Source: Sphingomonas sp. GC_Shp_5
GTDB lineage: Bacteria > Pseudomonadota > Alphaproteobacteria > Sphingomonadales > Sphingomonadaceae
Assembly: GCF_026540855.1 (NCBI RefSeq)
Contig: NZ_JALNUP010000006.1
Coordinates: 1-64,000, forward strand
Length of the DNA stretch: 64,000 bases
Direction of reading: 5' to 3'
Part shown: positions 47,718-56,647 of the stretch, piece by piece
Layout: each line of letters starts with the position of its first letter
Numbering within the stretch: position 1 is the first letter of the stretch
Position numbers and translations under genes: made by a program
Notes under the pieces: model-generated
Databases searched by the model: none
The model's input: the letters and a program-made list of their open reading frames with translations, nothing else
What the model was told of the DNA's origin: nothing

Positions 47718-47800
47718 CGTCACCCCAGCGCAAGCTGGGGTCTTCTGCGGCTCCTTCGCGGCGCTCCCCAGAAAGATCCCAGCTTGCGCTGGGATGACGG
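47718..47800. repeat. REP-like inverted pair
   Basis: CCGTCACCCCAGCGCAAGCTGGGG (47718-47740 region) and the inverted unit CCCAGCTTGCGCTGGGATGACGG (47778-47800). Nearly perfect copies of the same 20-base core in opposite orientation; clearest example of the family. Confidence 0.7.
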
Positions 47801-47853
47801 GGTAGGGCCAGCCTGTGACCCGCGGCTTAGGGCTTATCGCCGTCAGCCCCTCG

Positions 47854-48915
47854 CTACGCCGACGCCGCGGCGCTCCCCGTCCACGTGCCTGCCCCGCCCG
47901 GCCGCGCCGTGCGGATGCCCGGCGCGAGGTTGCCGAGGAACTGCCGGGCGCTGTTCGCCCAGGTGAAGCCGGCACCATAGGCCGCGCACGCCGCGCGATC
48001 GAGGCGCAGCGCCGCGGCAATCGCGCGATCGAGGTCGTCGTGCATCGCGCCGACCGCCGGATCGAGCAGATCGCGCGGGCCGATCGCGGGTAGCGCCGCC
48101 ACCGGGGTGCCGCACGCCAGCGCTTCGATCATCACCAGCCCGAAAGTGTCGGTGCGGCTGGGGAAAACCAGCACGTCGGCGGCGCGATAGGCGGCGGCAA
48201 GGTCCTCGCCGAACCGTGCGCCGAGGAAATGCACCTGCGGGTAGCGCGCGGCGAGCTCGGCGCGGGCCGGGCCGTCGCCCACCACCACCTTGCTTCCCGG
48301 GTGGCGCGCCGCGAGGAACTGCTCGATGTTCTTCTCGACCGCGACGCGGCCGACATAGAGCTGCACCGGCCCAGGCAGCCCGCGGATCTGCACATCCCTC
48401 GCCCCTTCCGGCGTGAACAGCGCGAGATCTACCCCGCGCCCCCAGCGCCGCGCCTGGCCGAGGCCCTGGCCGGCGAGCACGGCGTCCACCGACGGCGTCG
48501 AGCTGAGGATCGCCTCCGACGGGCGGTGGAACCAGCGGATATAGCGCCACGGCCAGGCCGGATCGATTCCCGTGCGCGCCGCGACATAGGCGGGAAACTG
48601 GGTGTGGTAGGCGGTGGTGAAGCGCTGGCCGCGACGCAGGCACCAGCGCCGCGCGGCAAGGCCGAGCGGCCCCTCGGTGGCAATATGGACCGCGTCGGCG
48701 GCGAACGGCTCGAGCAACCGCGCCACCCCGCGCCGCCCGGTCAGCGCCAGCCGGATTTCGGGATAGCTGGGGCATGGCAGCGAGCGGAACTGCTCGGGCG
48801 AAACGATCAGCAGCTGGTGCCCCATCGCGATGAGCTCGCGGCTCACCGCGGTCAGCGTCCGCACCACGCCGTTGACCTGGGGCGCCCAGGCGTCGGTGAC
48901 GATCGCGATCCGCAT
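47854..48915 (-). CDS. GT4-family glycosyltransferase
   Basis: A 353-residue glycosyltransferase of the GT-B fold, family 4. N-terminal motif VTDAWAPQVNGVVRTLTAVS (donor/acceptor Gly loop), HTQFPAYVA, and the C-terminal EX7E-type region FPSRTDTFGLVMIEALACGT. Related to mannosyl- and glucosyltransferases acting on lipids (GtfA/MgtA/DGDG-like). The next gene upstream, an LpxH-like hydrolase, is 7 bases away and probably co-transcribed, suggesting glycolipid metabolism. Start at 48915 removes a long unsupported extension. Confidence 0.88.
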   Translation of the reverse strand: MRIAIVTDAWAPQVNGVVRTLTAVSRELIAMGHQLLIVSPEQFRSLPCPSYPEIRLALTGRRGVARLLEPFAADAVHIATEGPLGLAARRWCLRRGQRFTTAYHTQFPAYVAARTGIDPAWPWRYIRWFHRPSEAILSSTPSVDAVLAGQGLGQARRWGRGVDLALFTPEGARDVQIRGLPGPVQLYVGRVAVEKNIEQFLAARHPGSKVVVGDGPARAELAARYPQVHFLGARFGEDLAAAYRAADVLVFPSRTDTFGLVMIEALACGTPVAALPAIGPRDLLDPAVGAMHDDLDRAIAAALRLDRAACAAYGAGFTWANSARQFLGNLAPGIRTARPGGAGTWTGSAAASA

Positions 48916-48922
48916 GGGGCGC

Positions 48923-49819
48923 TCAGGCCGCGATCGCGGCGGCGCGGGTGGCGGCGGCCTCGGCAGCGTTCCGTGCGGCGATCTCGTCGCCCCAGTGGAG
49001 CAATTCCATGGTGCCGTCGTGCTGCTCGACCAGCGCGGTGCAGCCCTCCACCCAGTCGCCGTCGTTGTAATAGGCAACCTTGCCGATGGTGCGCATCTCG
49101 GCGGTGTGGATATGACCGCAGACCACGCCGTCGACGCCGCGCGAGCCGGCGGCATGCGCCACCACTTCCTCGAAATGCGAGATAAAGGCGACCGCGTTCT
49201 TGACCTTGGCCTTGGCGTGCTTGGACAGCGACCAATAAGGCATGCCGAGTCGCCGCCGGGCGCCGTTGACCCAGCGGTTGAGCACCATCAGCAGCGTGTA
49301 GGCGGTGTCGCCGACATGGGCGAGCCAGCGGTGCGCGAGGGTGATGGCGTCGAACTCGTCGCCGTGGAGCACCAGCAGGCGGCGGCCGTCGGCGGTGCGA
49401 TGGATCGCCTTGCGGCGGATCGCGACGCCGCCGAAGTTCATGCCCGCGAACTGGCGGAACACCTCGTCATGATTGCCGGGGATGTAGATCACCTGGGTGC
49501 CGCGCTTGGCGCGCTTGAGCAGCCGCCACACCACGTCGTTATGCGCGGCGGGCCAGTAGAAGCGCTTCTTGAGCTGCCAGCCGTCGATCATGTCGCCGAC
49601 CAGATAGAGGATGTCGCTGTCGACATGGTCGAGGAAGTCGATCAGCATCGCCGCGTTGCAGCCGCGGGTGCCGAGGTGGACGTCGGAGATCCAGATCGTC
49701 CGGTAGTGCCGCCGCCGCTCGCCGTCGGCGTGGAGCGGCGTGGTCGGCCTGGCCGGCCGCGGCAAGGTGAAGCCGAGGATGTCGGCGCCGGGCGCCTCGA
49801 GATCCGAACCGTTCTTCAT
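48923..49819 (-). CDS. UDP-2,3-diacylglucosamine diphosphatase-like metallophosphoesterase
   Basis: A 298-residue calcineurin-like phosphoesterase with the metal-binding blocks ISDVHLGTRGC, GDMIDGW, PGNHDE, HGDEFD and CGHIHTAEMR. This set resembles the LpxH family, which cleaves UDP-diacylglucosamine to lipid X. It is longer than LpxH and paired with a GT4 enzyme, so the substrate may be another nucleotide-linked or phospholipid. Probably cytoplasmic or peripheral membrane. Confidence 0.85.
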   Translation of the reverse strand: MKNGSDLEAPGADILGFTLPRPARPTTPLHADGERRRHYRTIWISDVHLGTRGCNAAMLIDFLDHVDSDILYLVGDMIDGWQLKKRFYWPAAHNDVVWRLLKRAKRGTQVIYIPGNHDEVFRQFAGMNFGGVAIRRKAIHRTADGRRLLVLHGDEFDAITLAHRWLAHVGDTAYTLLMVLNRWVNGARRRLGMPYWSLSKHAKAKVKNAVAFISHFEEVVAHAAGSRGVDGVVCGHIHTAEMRTIGKVAYYNDGDWVEGCTALVEQHDGTMELLHWGDEIAARNAAEAAATRAAAIAA

Positions 49820-49898
49820 GGCAATGCACTCCCGTTGGTGCGCTTGCCCACGGGTGATGACCGCTTAGTGTGACGGGTGCATCACCGCGCCGTGACGA

Positions 49899-52301
49899 TC
49901 AGGTTGCAGCGGCTACCGTAGCCGTCGCGGGGAGCGGCGCGCCGACCAGTTCAAGCCGCTGCGCGACGGTGCCGATCTCGACGCCCTCCTCGTTGAACCG
50001 GCCGAGCAGCGTCATCAGCACGTTGCTGCGCGCGCCATAGGCATCGCGCTGGGTGGCGACATGGGCGAAGCAGTTGAACAGGATGCGGCCGTCGACGATG
50101 CTGTCGATGAACGCCTTGGGCGCCGGCTCCGCAAGCACCGCGGGCTCAGCCGCGAACGCCTCGAACACGATGCCGCGCACCTGCGCGGGATCGGTGCCGA
50201 GCGGCACGGAGAATTGCAGCTGCACCCGCCCCATCGCGTTCGCCAGCGTCTTGTTGAGCACGGATTTGGTGATCAGCTCGGAATTGGGGACGATCAGCGT
50301 CGAATGATCGGCAAGCTCGATCTCGGTGGAACGCACGCTGATCCGCCGGACATCGCCCTCGTCGGCACCGACGCGGACGAGATCGCCGATCTTGATCGGC
50401 CGCTCGGCGAGCAGGATCAGCCCGGAGACGAAATTCTGGGTGATCGCCTGGAGACCGAAGCCGATCCCGACCGACAGCGCCGAGAGCAACAGCGCAATCC
50501 GCTCCATGCCGATGCCGAGCGAGGCGAGCGCCCACAGCCCGGCAAGCAGCACGCCCACATAGCGCGCGACCAGGCTCACCGAATTGCGCGCGCTGCCGTC
50601 GAGATCGGTGACCGGCAGGTAGCGGCCCTCCAGCCAGCCCATGAACAATCGCACCAGCGTCAAGCCGACGAACAGCACGATCACGCCGCGCAGGATGGTG
50701 CCGGGCGAGATGCTCACCCCGCCGAGCTCCACCCCTTGCGCGAGCGTGCCCATCCGCCCGAAGATCGAGCCGATGTCGGCACCGAACGGGCTCAGCGTCA
50801 GCCCCACTGCGACCATCACCAGCACCAGCCGCAGCACCGCCGACAGCAGCAATCCGAATTGGTCGACCGCGCTGCCGCGCAACCCCAGGCCGTGAGTCAG
50901 GCCGACGCCGAGCCGGCTGGTACGCAGGAACAGGCTGGTGGCGACATCGTCCGCCCCGATCATCAGGATGTAGGTCGTCGCGGCGACGATCGCGGTCCAG
51001 GTGACGGTGCGCACCAGGAACAGGCTGAGGCTGACATAGCCGAGCAGCAGCGCGACCAGGGCGATGCCGAGCACCAGCCAGGCGGCGAGCGTCGCCAGCG
51101 TCAGCCCGGCGCGCGTGACGACGAGATTGTCGGGATCGGCCTCGGCCGCCCCAGCCGCACGAATTCGCCCAATGGTGAGCAGCACGCCGCCGGCGAGCAC
51201 GCAATGCAGCAGCGTCTCGGCCACCTCCGCGAGCACATGCATCGCGGTGCTCACCCCGATCGCGAGGTTGAACGCGTCGAGCAGCACCGTGATCAGCGCC
51301 AGCGTCGCCAGCAGCCACGTCCACGGCCGCATCCGCTCCGCCGTCTCTGTCGAGATGGGGAGCAGCCGCCACGACGGCTGATGGCGCATCAGCAACGCGC
51401 CCCCGAGTGCGCCGATAAAGCCGCACAGCCCCACCGCCTGCGCCAGGCTGTCGAGCAGCCCGCTCCACATCGGCGGCTCCATCCCGGACCAGCGCAGCGT
51501 CTGCACCAGAGTCATCCCGCTCAGCCAGGGCAGCAGTGTGCCGATCACCAGCCGCCACAGCGCGTTGGCGGACCGGCGCAGGCGATGCCCCGGCGCGCCC
51601 TCGATCAAGAACTTTTGCCCGGCCTTGCGCGCCGCGACCCGCACCGGGAACAACAGCGCCAGCGCCGCGAGCAGGCCGAGCAGCGCCAGCACCGGCCGGC
51701 CGGTCTTGAGATTGGCGCGGGCCTGGTCGGCACCTCCTTCGACGAAGCGCATCACCCGGCGGGTGTCGCGCGGCACCGCGGCGAACACAGCGCGCCAGAA
51801 ATCCGGCTCGACCGGCGAATAGACGCGGGTCGACACCCGCTGGCCGAGCTGCTGCGCCTGGCTCTGGTCGATCTCGGTAACCAGCTGCCCCGCCTCCACC
51901 GCGAGCAGACGGCCGCGTTTGGCGCCCGAATCGAGCGCAGAGCGCTGCTGCGCGAGCCGGCTACGCTGGAGGCGGATATCGGCGGTCTCCACCACCCCTG
52001 CAGCGACCGGCCCGAGCCCGGCGATCCGGGCGTCGACCAGCGCCAGTTGCTGCTCCAGCCCTGCCACCGCATCATTGGCCGAGCCTTGCGCCGCCGCGGC
52101 CCTGGCGCGCAACGCGCGGCGCTGGTCGCTGTCGATCCGCGTATCGAGCGCGGTATCGACCGCCTTGATATCGGCATCGGCCTGGTTGAGTTGCGCCGAC
52201 AGCGCCACCATCGGCACCGGCTGCACCTGCGCGGCGAGCGGTAGCGGCAGGATCAGCAGCAGCAGCAGCGACAGCAACAGGCGGAGATGACGGATCGGCA
52301 T
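49899..52301 (-). CDS. large MscS-family mechanosensitive channel (DUF3772)
   Basis: An 800-residue MscK/MscM-like channel. It has a signal peptide (LLSLLLLLILPLPLAAQ), a helical periplasmic domain of about 160 residues (DUF3772), then about ten membrane segments and the MscS core (pore helix LLSALSVGIGFGLQAITQNF followed by VSGLILLAERPIKIGDLVRV). The C-terminal beta and alpha/beta domains are complete (LIVPNSELITKSVLNKTLAN). It releases solutes on hypo-osmotic shock. Confidence 0.92.
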   Translation of the reverse strand: MPIRHLRLLLSLLLLLILPLPLAAQVQPVPMVALSAQLNQADADIKAVDTALDTRIDSDQRRALRARAAAAQGSANDAVAGLEQQLALVDARIAGLGPVAAGVVETADIRLQRSRLAQQRSALDSGAKRGRLLAVEAGQLVTEIDQSQAQQLGQRVSTRVYSPVEPDFWRAVFAAVPRDTRRVMRFVEGGADQARANLKTGRPVLALLGLLAALALLFPVRVAARKAGQKFLIEGAPGHRLRRSANALWRLVIGTLLPWLSGMTLVQTLRWSGMEPPMWSGLLDSLAQAVGLCGFIGALGGALLMRHQPSWRLLPISTETAERMRPWTWLLATLALITVLLDAFNLAIGVSTAMHVLAEVAETLLHCVLAGGVLLTIGRIRAAGAAEADPDNLVVTRAGLTLATLAAWLVLGIALVALLLGYVSLSLFLVRTVTWTAIVAATTYILMIGADDVATSLFLRTSRLGVGLTHGLGLRGSAVDQFGLLLSAVLRLVLVMVAVGLTLSPFGADIGSIFGRMGTLAQGVELGGVSISPGTILRGVIVLFVGLTLVRLFMGWLEGRYLPVTDLDGSARNSVSLVARYVGVLLAGLWALASLGIGMERIALLLSALSVGIGFGLQAITQNFVSGLILLAERPIKIGDLVRVGADEGDVRRISVRSTEIELADHSTLIVPNSELITKSVLNKTLANAMGRVQLQFSVPLGTDPAQVRGIVFEAFAAEPAVLAEPAPKAFIDSIVDGRILFNCFAHVATQRDAYGARSNVLMTLLGRFNEEGVEIGTVAQRLELVGAPLPATATVAAAT

Positions 52302-52384
52302 CCGCCTCGCCTAGCGTGTCGGCGGCGTGGCGCCAAATCGGCGATCGGGCGTTGATCCGCGTGCAACACCCACAGGAGCCGCTG

Positions 52385-53365
52385 GTGAAGCTGATCGGCA
52401 TCGAAGAACATTATCTCACCCCCGAGATCCGCGACGCCTGGACCGCGATGAGTCTCGAGGCGAGCGATCCCGGTGTCGGCATCCATTCGAGCGAGATCGA
52501 GCGCCGGCTGCACGATCTTGCCGATGAGCGACTGGCGCTGATGGACGAGACCGGGCTTGACGTGCAGGTGCTGTCGCTGACCACGCCGGCGCTGCACGAC
52601 CTTGGGCCCGAGAGCGTCGAACTCGCGCGGCGCGCCAACGACGCCGTGGCCGCGGCAATCGCCCGCCACCCTACCCGCTTCCAGGCGTTCGCCGCGCTAC
52701 CGGTATCGATGCCCGACGAGGCGGCGCGCGAACTCGAACGCTGTGTCAAGGAACTGGGCTTCAAGGGCACGATGCTGTGCGGCCGGGTCGGGGAACGTAA
52801 CCTCGACCATCCGTCGCTGGCGCCGGTGCTGGAGAGCGCCGCCGCGCTCGGCATGCCGATCCTGCTCCACCCGCGCACGCCCACCAAGGCGGTGCGCGAC
52901 GCTTATTACTCGGGGTTCAGCCCGCAGATCGACGCCGCCTTTTCGATGTTCGGGCTCGGCTGGCATTATGATGCCGGCATCCAGTTCGTCCGGCTGGTAC
53001 TCGGCGGCACCTTCGATCGCCTGCCCAACCTGCAGCTGATCCTCGGCCATTGGGGCGAGGTGGTGCTCTTTTATGCCGAGCGGCTGGCGGCGATGGACCG
53101 CTTCGCCGGGCTCGCCCAGCCGATCGCGCATTATTTCCGCAGCAACCTCTATGTCACCGCCAGCGGCATGTTCATGTCCGACTATCTCGAGCGCGCGCTG
53201 GCGATCGTCGGCCCCGATCGGCTGCTGTTCTCGACCGACTATCCCTATCAATATCGCCCCGGCGGCGACGCGCGTCGGTTCCTCGCCGAATGCGGGCTGG
53301 ACGATGACGCCAAGGCGGCATTCGCGCACGGCAACTGGCAGCGCCTCACCGGCGACAGCTCATGA
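52385..53365 (+). CDS. amidohydrolase-2 family hydrolase/decarboxylase
   Basis: A 326-residue TIM-barrel metalloenzyme like the ACMSD/gamma-resorcylate decarboxylase group. It starts IGIEEHYLTPEIRDAW (ExH metal site), has PILLHPRTP, LQLILGHWGE and the DRLLFSTDYPYQ active-site Asp near the end. Members decarboxylate aromatic acids or hydrolyse ring compounds; the exact substrate is unclear. GTG at 52385 is preferred: AGGAG lies 6 bases upstream and the protein begins at the first barrel strand. Last clear chromosomal gene before the integrated element. Confidence 0.87.
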   Translation: MKLIGIEEHYLTPEIRDAWTAMSLEASDPGVGIHSSEIERRLHDLADERLALMDETGLDVQVLSLTTPALHDLGPESVELARRANDAVAAAIARHPTRFQAFAALPVSMPDEAARELERCVKELGFKGTMLCGRVGERNLDHPSLAPVLESAAALGMPILLHPRTPTKAVRDAYYSGFSPQIDAAFSMFGLGWHYDAGIQFVRLVLGGTFDRLPNLQLILGHWGEVVLFYAERLAAMDRFAGLAQPIAHYFRSNLYVTASGMFMSDYLERALAIVGPDRLLFSTDYPYQYRPGGDARRFLAECGLDDDAKAAFAHGNWQRLTGDSS

Positions 53366-53458
53366 CGAGCGGTCCTGTATCAGGGCTGGGGAAATGAGGT
53401 GAAGTCGGTCCCGATCGACCAAGGATAACTGCCTTCGATCAGGCACTTTTCGCGGAAA

Positions 53459-53473
53459 TGGTGGAGCCGAGGG
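53459..53473 (-). other. candidate att core: tRNA/tmRNA 3'-end fragment
   Basis: On the minus strand these 15 bases read CCCTCGGCTCCACCA, i.e. part of a T arm, the 3' acceptor strand CGGCTCC, discriminator A and CCA. With a GGGGCCG partner strand this gives the G3-U70 pair typical of tRNA-Ala and tmRNA. No 5' part of such a gene is present. It sits exactly between the amidohydrolase and the integrase, where an attachment site is expected. Confidence 0.5.
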
Positions 53474-53620
53474 ATACCTAACTTTAAATCGCTGACGATC
53501 GTCGGCAGTCGCGAATCGCCGGAAAACGGCAGAATTGCCCGCCTTGCATTTCGCCGAGCATCGTTGAACACCGCCCACAATCGCGGTAGTGTGTGGGACA
53601 CGGTGAGGGACGGACACGCG

Positions 53621-54862
53621 ATGGGTAAGCTGTCGGCATTGAAGATCAAGTCGGCGCCGCCAGGGCGCCACCCTGATGGCGAGGGGCTGTATCTGATCGT
53701 GCGCGACACCGGTTCTCGGCAGTGGTTGTTGCGCATCCAATCTGGTGGCGTACGCCGGGACCTCGGTCTCGGCACCGCGGAGACGACGCCCAGGACGAAG
53801 GAAGCCGCCGCCGCCGCGGAGCGGATCCCCGTCATCGATAGACGCTCCCTCACACTGGCCGAGGCTCGCGATAAGGCGGAAGCGTACCGCCGGATGATCA
53901 TGGCCGGCCTTGATCCCGCTGAGGAGCGCAAGAAAGCCCCGGCCACCACGCCTACGTTCGAGCAGGCAACCCGCGACTGCCACGAGGAGATGAAAGCCGG
54001 GTGGCGAAACGACAAGCACACCAAGGTGTGGCTGGCCTGCATGGAAACACACGTCTTCCCGGTGATCGGGGACAAGCCGGTCGACACAATCGACAGCGTC
54101 ACCGTGCGTGACCTGCTCGCGCCGATATGGATGGGTAAACAAGAGACATCCCGGCGGGTGTTGCAGCGCATCGGTGTGGTCCTCGACTTTGCGCACATCA
54201 AGGGCTGGCGGCCGACTGAGACGAGCTTGAAGTCTGTGCGCAAGGGCCTGCCGCGGCACAAGCGCGACGACAGCCACTTCAATGCAATGCCCTACCAGGA
54301 TGTGCCCGCCTTCCTGGCGAAGCTGCGTGACGAGGTTCATACGTCCGGCCGTGACGGACTGGAGTTTACAATCCTCACCGCCGTGAGATCGAACGAGACA
54401 CGGTTCGCGCGATGGCCCGAGATCAACATGAAAAAGGCTACTTGGACCATCCCTGGGGAGCGGATGAAGACCGGCGTGACCCATGTGGTCCCTCTTGCGC
54501 CAGCGGCTATCCGAATCCTTGAGCGGCGGTGGGAAGGCCGAACCGAGAATGATGGCTTGGTGTTCTTCGCCAGTCCCAAGAAGCCGATGTCCGACATGAC
54601 GATGACCAAGGCGTTGCGAGACATGGGAGAGAAAGCTGCTCATGTGCACGGTTTCCGCAGCACGTTCACCGACTGGGCTGCTGAGACAACCAGCACGGCG
54701 AAGGAGGTGGTTGATAAGGCCCTCGCCCACAAACTCCCCGACAAGGTCGAAGCGGCATACCGGCGCACAAACCACCTCGAGAGGCGGCGCGTGCTGATGA
54801 CGATGTGGGCAGACTATCTTTCCGGCGAGAAGAAGGTTGTTCGCCTGGCCGCATCGTCGTGA
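53621..54862 (+). CDS. P4-type tyrosine recombinase (integrase)
   Basis: A 413-residue integrase. N-terminal DUF4102-like arm-binding region (LSALKIKSAPPGRHPDGEGL), SAM-like core-binding domain, and a catalytic domain with Arg in LTAVRSNETRFARWPE, Lys in GERMKTGVTHVV, HxxR in VHGFRSTFTDWAAE, His in LAHKLPD and the nucleophile Tyr in VEAAYRRT. It inserts and excises the element at a tRNA-like site. The ATG at 53621 fits the family N-terminus. Its stop overlaps the next start (GTGA). Confidence 0.93.
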   Translation: MGKLSALKIKSAPPGRHPDGEGLYLIVRDTGSRQWLLRIQSGGVRRDLGLGTAETTPRTKEAAAAAERIPVIDRRSLTLAEARDKAEAYRRMIMAGLDPAEERKKAPATTPTFEQATRDCHEEMKAGWRNDKHTKVWLACMETHVFPVIGDKPVDTIDSVTVRDLLAPIWMGKQETSRRVLQRIGVVLDFAHIKGWRPTETSLKSVRKGLPRHKRDDSHFNAMPYQDVPAFLAKLRDEVHTSGRDGLEFTILTAVRSNETRFARWPEINMKKATWTIPGERMKTGVTHVVPLAPAAIRILERRWEGRTENDGLVFFASPKKPMSDMTMTKALRDMGEKAAHVHGFRSTFTDWAAETTSTAKEVVDKALAHKLPDKVEAAYRRTNHLERRRVLMTMWADYLSGEKKVVRLAASS

Positions 54863-55419
54863 CGGGACCGGTCGGGATGACGCCGGATGAGCAGCGCGCC
54901 GACGACCTCAATGTGCGCGCTTACCTCGCAATGAGCCGTGTCGAAGCAAACATCGTGAAGCACCTTACTGCCCTGCTGCGTTCGGACGTGCCGATCGATC
55001 CTATGGTTCGGCGAGCGCTCGCCGACGCGTTCGAAGGAAGAAACGTCGCCGATAGAGTCACGTTCAAGGTGACGGACCTTAAAGCCGGACCGCTCGGAGA
55101 CATCGCTGAGCGCCGCTACCGGTTTCAGCGCGACATGGCGATCGCCCGCTACATCGAAGAACGCAGATCAGGGCCCGACCACCTCACCCTCGACGCAGCT
55201 GAACGCGCGGCAGAGTCGATCTTCGGGATTGGCCAGAAGACGTGTCACGCGGCCGTGGGCAAGGCGCGCAAGATGGCAGCATGGGTCGCGCAGCGTTATC
55301 CTGAACGCCCTGCCCTGCTCCGCCACCTCACGCCCGAACAGTATCGTCACCAGCTCGAGTGCGAGTACTTCCTCTTCCTTGATCAGGGCGGGTCCAAATC
55401 CGATGACCAGAGCAGCTAA
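54859..55419 (+). CDS. hypothetical element protein
   Basis: A 186-residue soluble, mostly helical protein, starting at GTG in a GTGA overlap with the integrase stop (an ATG at 54877 is an alternative). Visible segments: LNVRAYLAMSRVEANIVKHL, RYRFQRDMAIARYIEERRSG and TLDAAERAAESIFGIGQKTC. No family recognised. Coupling to int suggests a role in integration control or maintenance. Confidence 0.6.
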   Translation: MTGPVGMTPDEQRADDLNVRAYLAMSRVEANIVKHLTALLRSDVPIDPMVRRALADAFEGRNVADRVTFKVTDLKAGPLGDIAERRYRFQRDMAIARYIEERRSGPDHLTLDAAERAAESIFGIGQKTCHAAVGKARKMAAWVAQRYPERPALLRHLTPEQYRHQLECEYFLFLDQGGSKSDDQSS

Positions 55420-55442
55420 TTCCGCATCCGCAATTAGCTGCT
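55411..55442. repeat. perfect 11-bp inverted repeat upstream of the excisionase gene
   Basis: AGCAGCTAATT and AATTAGCTGCT are exact reverse complements with a 10-base spacer. It covers the stop of the upstream gene and precedes the AlpA-like gene by about 90 bases. No U tract follows. It may be an operator for the AlpA-like or another element regulator. Confidence 0.65.
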
Positions 55443-55534
55443 AATTCTGGTTCTCGTATTGGTTCGATCACGCGCAGTGGTGCTGACATTTCGTAGACCA
55501 CCGCTGGCCACCGCCAAGCGTTGGGAGACGACAA

Positions 55535-55696
55535 ATGCAGCCCGAAGCTGTTTCAGTTGCAGACGCCGCCAAGATCATCGGACTTGGCATGACCAAAACG
55601 TACGAGCTGGTGAATGCCGGCACGCTCCATTCGATCAAGATTGGTCGTCGCCGGCTCGTCCGCGTCGATAGCATCCGCCAGCTGGTTGCCGCGTGA
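55535..55696 (+). CDS. AlpA/excisionase-family helix-turn-helix protein
   Basis: A 53-residue MerR-like winged-helix protein: MQPEAVSVADAAKIIGLGMT begins the helix-turn-helix, and TLHSIKIGRRRLVRVDSIRQ is the wing with basic residues. Such proteins regulate integrase expression or bend DNA for excision (AlpA, Xis). Followed 6 bases later by the next small gene. Too short for routine gene callers with a 60-residue cutoff but clearly real. Confidence 0.85.
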   Translation: MQPEAVSVADAAKIIGLGMTKTYELVNAGTLHSIKIGRRRLVRVDSIRQLVAA

Positions 55697-55702
55697 GCAA
55701 CA

Positions 55703-55909
55703 ATGGCAACAGCAACGGCTCGGGCGCCGAAGCCCGGAAATAAGAAGGGCCGCCCTGCCAGGCGACCCGTCTCAAAGCTCAATATTCACAGCAACAGCGT
55801 CATTACAGATACTGCTTCGCTCCTCCGCTTGCAACGGCTGTTCTCACTCGGGATCAGCGGTACACGCGCCAACGTCATCGCCAGCATGGCCTGGGAGGCG
55901 GGCGCATGA
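55703..55909 (+). CDS. small hypothetical element protein
   Basis: 68 residues. A basic N-terminus (RAPKPGNKKGRPARRPVSKL) is followed by a helical C-terminus (TASLLRLQRLFSLGISGTRA) and ends WEAGA. No family recognised. Its stop overlaps the next ATG by 4 bases. Confidence 0.6.
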   Translation: MATATARAPKPGNKKGRPARRPVSKLNIHSNSVITDTASLLRLQRLFSLGISGTRANVIASMAWEAGA

Positions 55910-56196
55910 TGGGCCGCACCGACACCAGCGCCGCAGCTTACGCCGGAATCGCGCCGATGGCGGATCACCTGCGCGCCATCGTGCATAGGGTCTTGTGCAG
56001 CCACCCGGCTGGGCTGACCGTTGACGAGACGTGCAGCATCGCCGGGTACGCCAGGTACTCGCTCCAGCCGAGATTCACCGAGCTGCGGAAAAAGGAGATG
56101 ATCCGCGACGCGGGCATCCGCCGCCGGAACGTCAGCGGCGCAAACGCGATCGTCTGGCGCGCGACCGTCCTTGATCGACAGGAGGCGTCGGCATGA
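55906..56196 (+). CDS. small winged-helix-like element protein
   Basis: 96 residues. VHRVLCSHPAGLTVDETCSI then AGYARYSLQPRFTELRKKEM and IRDAGIRRRNVSGANAIVWR match the winged-helix fold of phage proteins that read recognition sequences (helix, helix, then an RxxxW wing). Probably DNA-binding. Overlaps both neighbours by 4 bases. Confidence 0.65.
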   Translation: MMGRTDTSAAAYAGIAPMADHLRAIVHRVLCSHPAGLTVDETCSIAGYARYSLQPRFTELRKKEMIRDAGIRRRNVSGANAIVWRATVLDRQEASA

Positions 56197-56429
56197 ACAT
56201 CCGCAAAGCCACAGCCGCCGACTTCCTGTGCCTGTTCGCCGGGCAGGCCGGCGTCCTCGCCAACGATCCGCTTCGCCGTTTCGCATGGCGTGAGCGCGCC
56301 GAAGACCTCGCCGCCTTTCTCGCGGCACATGAGGAAAGCATCTCAAACGCGTCGTTCATCACGCTGCTTCAGGTCGGCGGCCTGCTGATGCTTGAAGCCG
56401 AGCGGCTGGAAAAGGAGACCCAGTCATGA
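56193..56429 (+). CDS. small hypothetical element protein
   Basis: 78 residues, helical, acidic/Ala-rich (CLFAGQAGVLANDPLRRFAW; FITLLQVGGLLMLEAERLEK). No recognised family. Coupled by ATGA overlaps on both sides. Confidence 0.6.
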   Translation: MNIRKATAADFLCLFAGQAGVLANDPLRRFAWRERAEDLAAFLAAHEESISNASFITLLQVGGLLMLEAERLEKETQS

Positions 56430-56647
56430 CGGCCATCAACATGCATAGCGAGCGGATGCCGCTGGGTGATGGGTTCACCGTCTCCTTCACGTTCCGCGAT
56501 CAGAAGCTCGAGGCGGATTGGCAGCCCCGCCTCCCGTACGGGCGCAAGGGTCGCAAATACCTGCCGGCCTACAAGCGCGCCCGTGACGAGTTCATTGCCC
56601 GCCTGGCTCGCCGGACTGGCCTCACCGTGCTGGTGGTGGACCTATGA
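56426..56647 (+). CDS. small hypothetical element protein
   Basis: 73 residues: MPLGDGFTVSFTFRDQKLEA, then a basic segment (RLPYGRKGRKYLPAYKRARD) and a terminal TGLTVLVVDL strand. Alternating strand/helix pattern; no family known to me. Coupled by 4-base overlaps. Confidence 0.6.
   Translation: MTAINMHSERMPLGDGFTVSFTFRDQKLEADWQPRLPYGRKGRKYLPAYKRARDEFIARLARRTGLTVLVVDL

Noticed and set aside
50061..52244. 727-codon plus-strand frame opposite the MscS channel
   Set aside because: Antisense shadow with Gln/His/Arg repeats; channel on the minus strand is complete.
53360..54775. 471-codon minus-strand frame opposite the integrase
   Set aside because: Antisense shadow; integrase catalytic residues are all on the plus strand.
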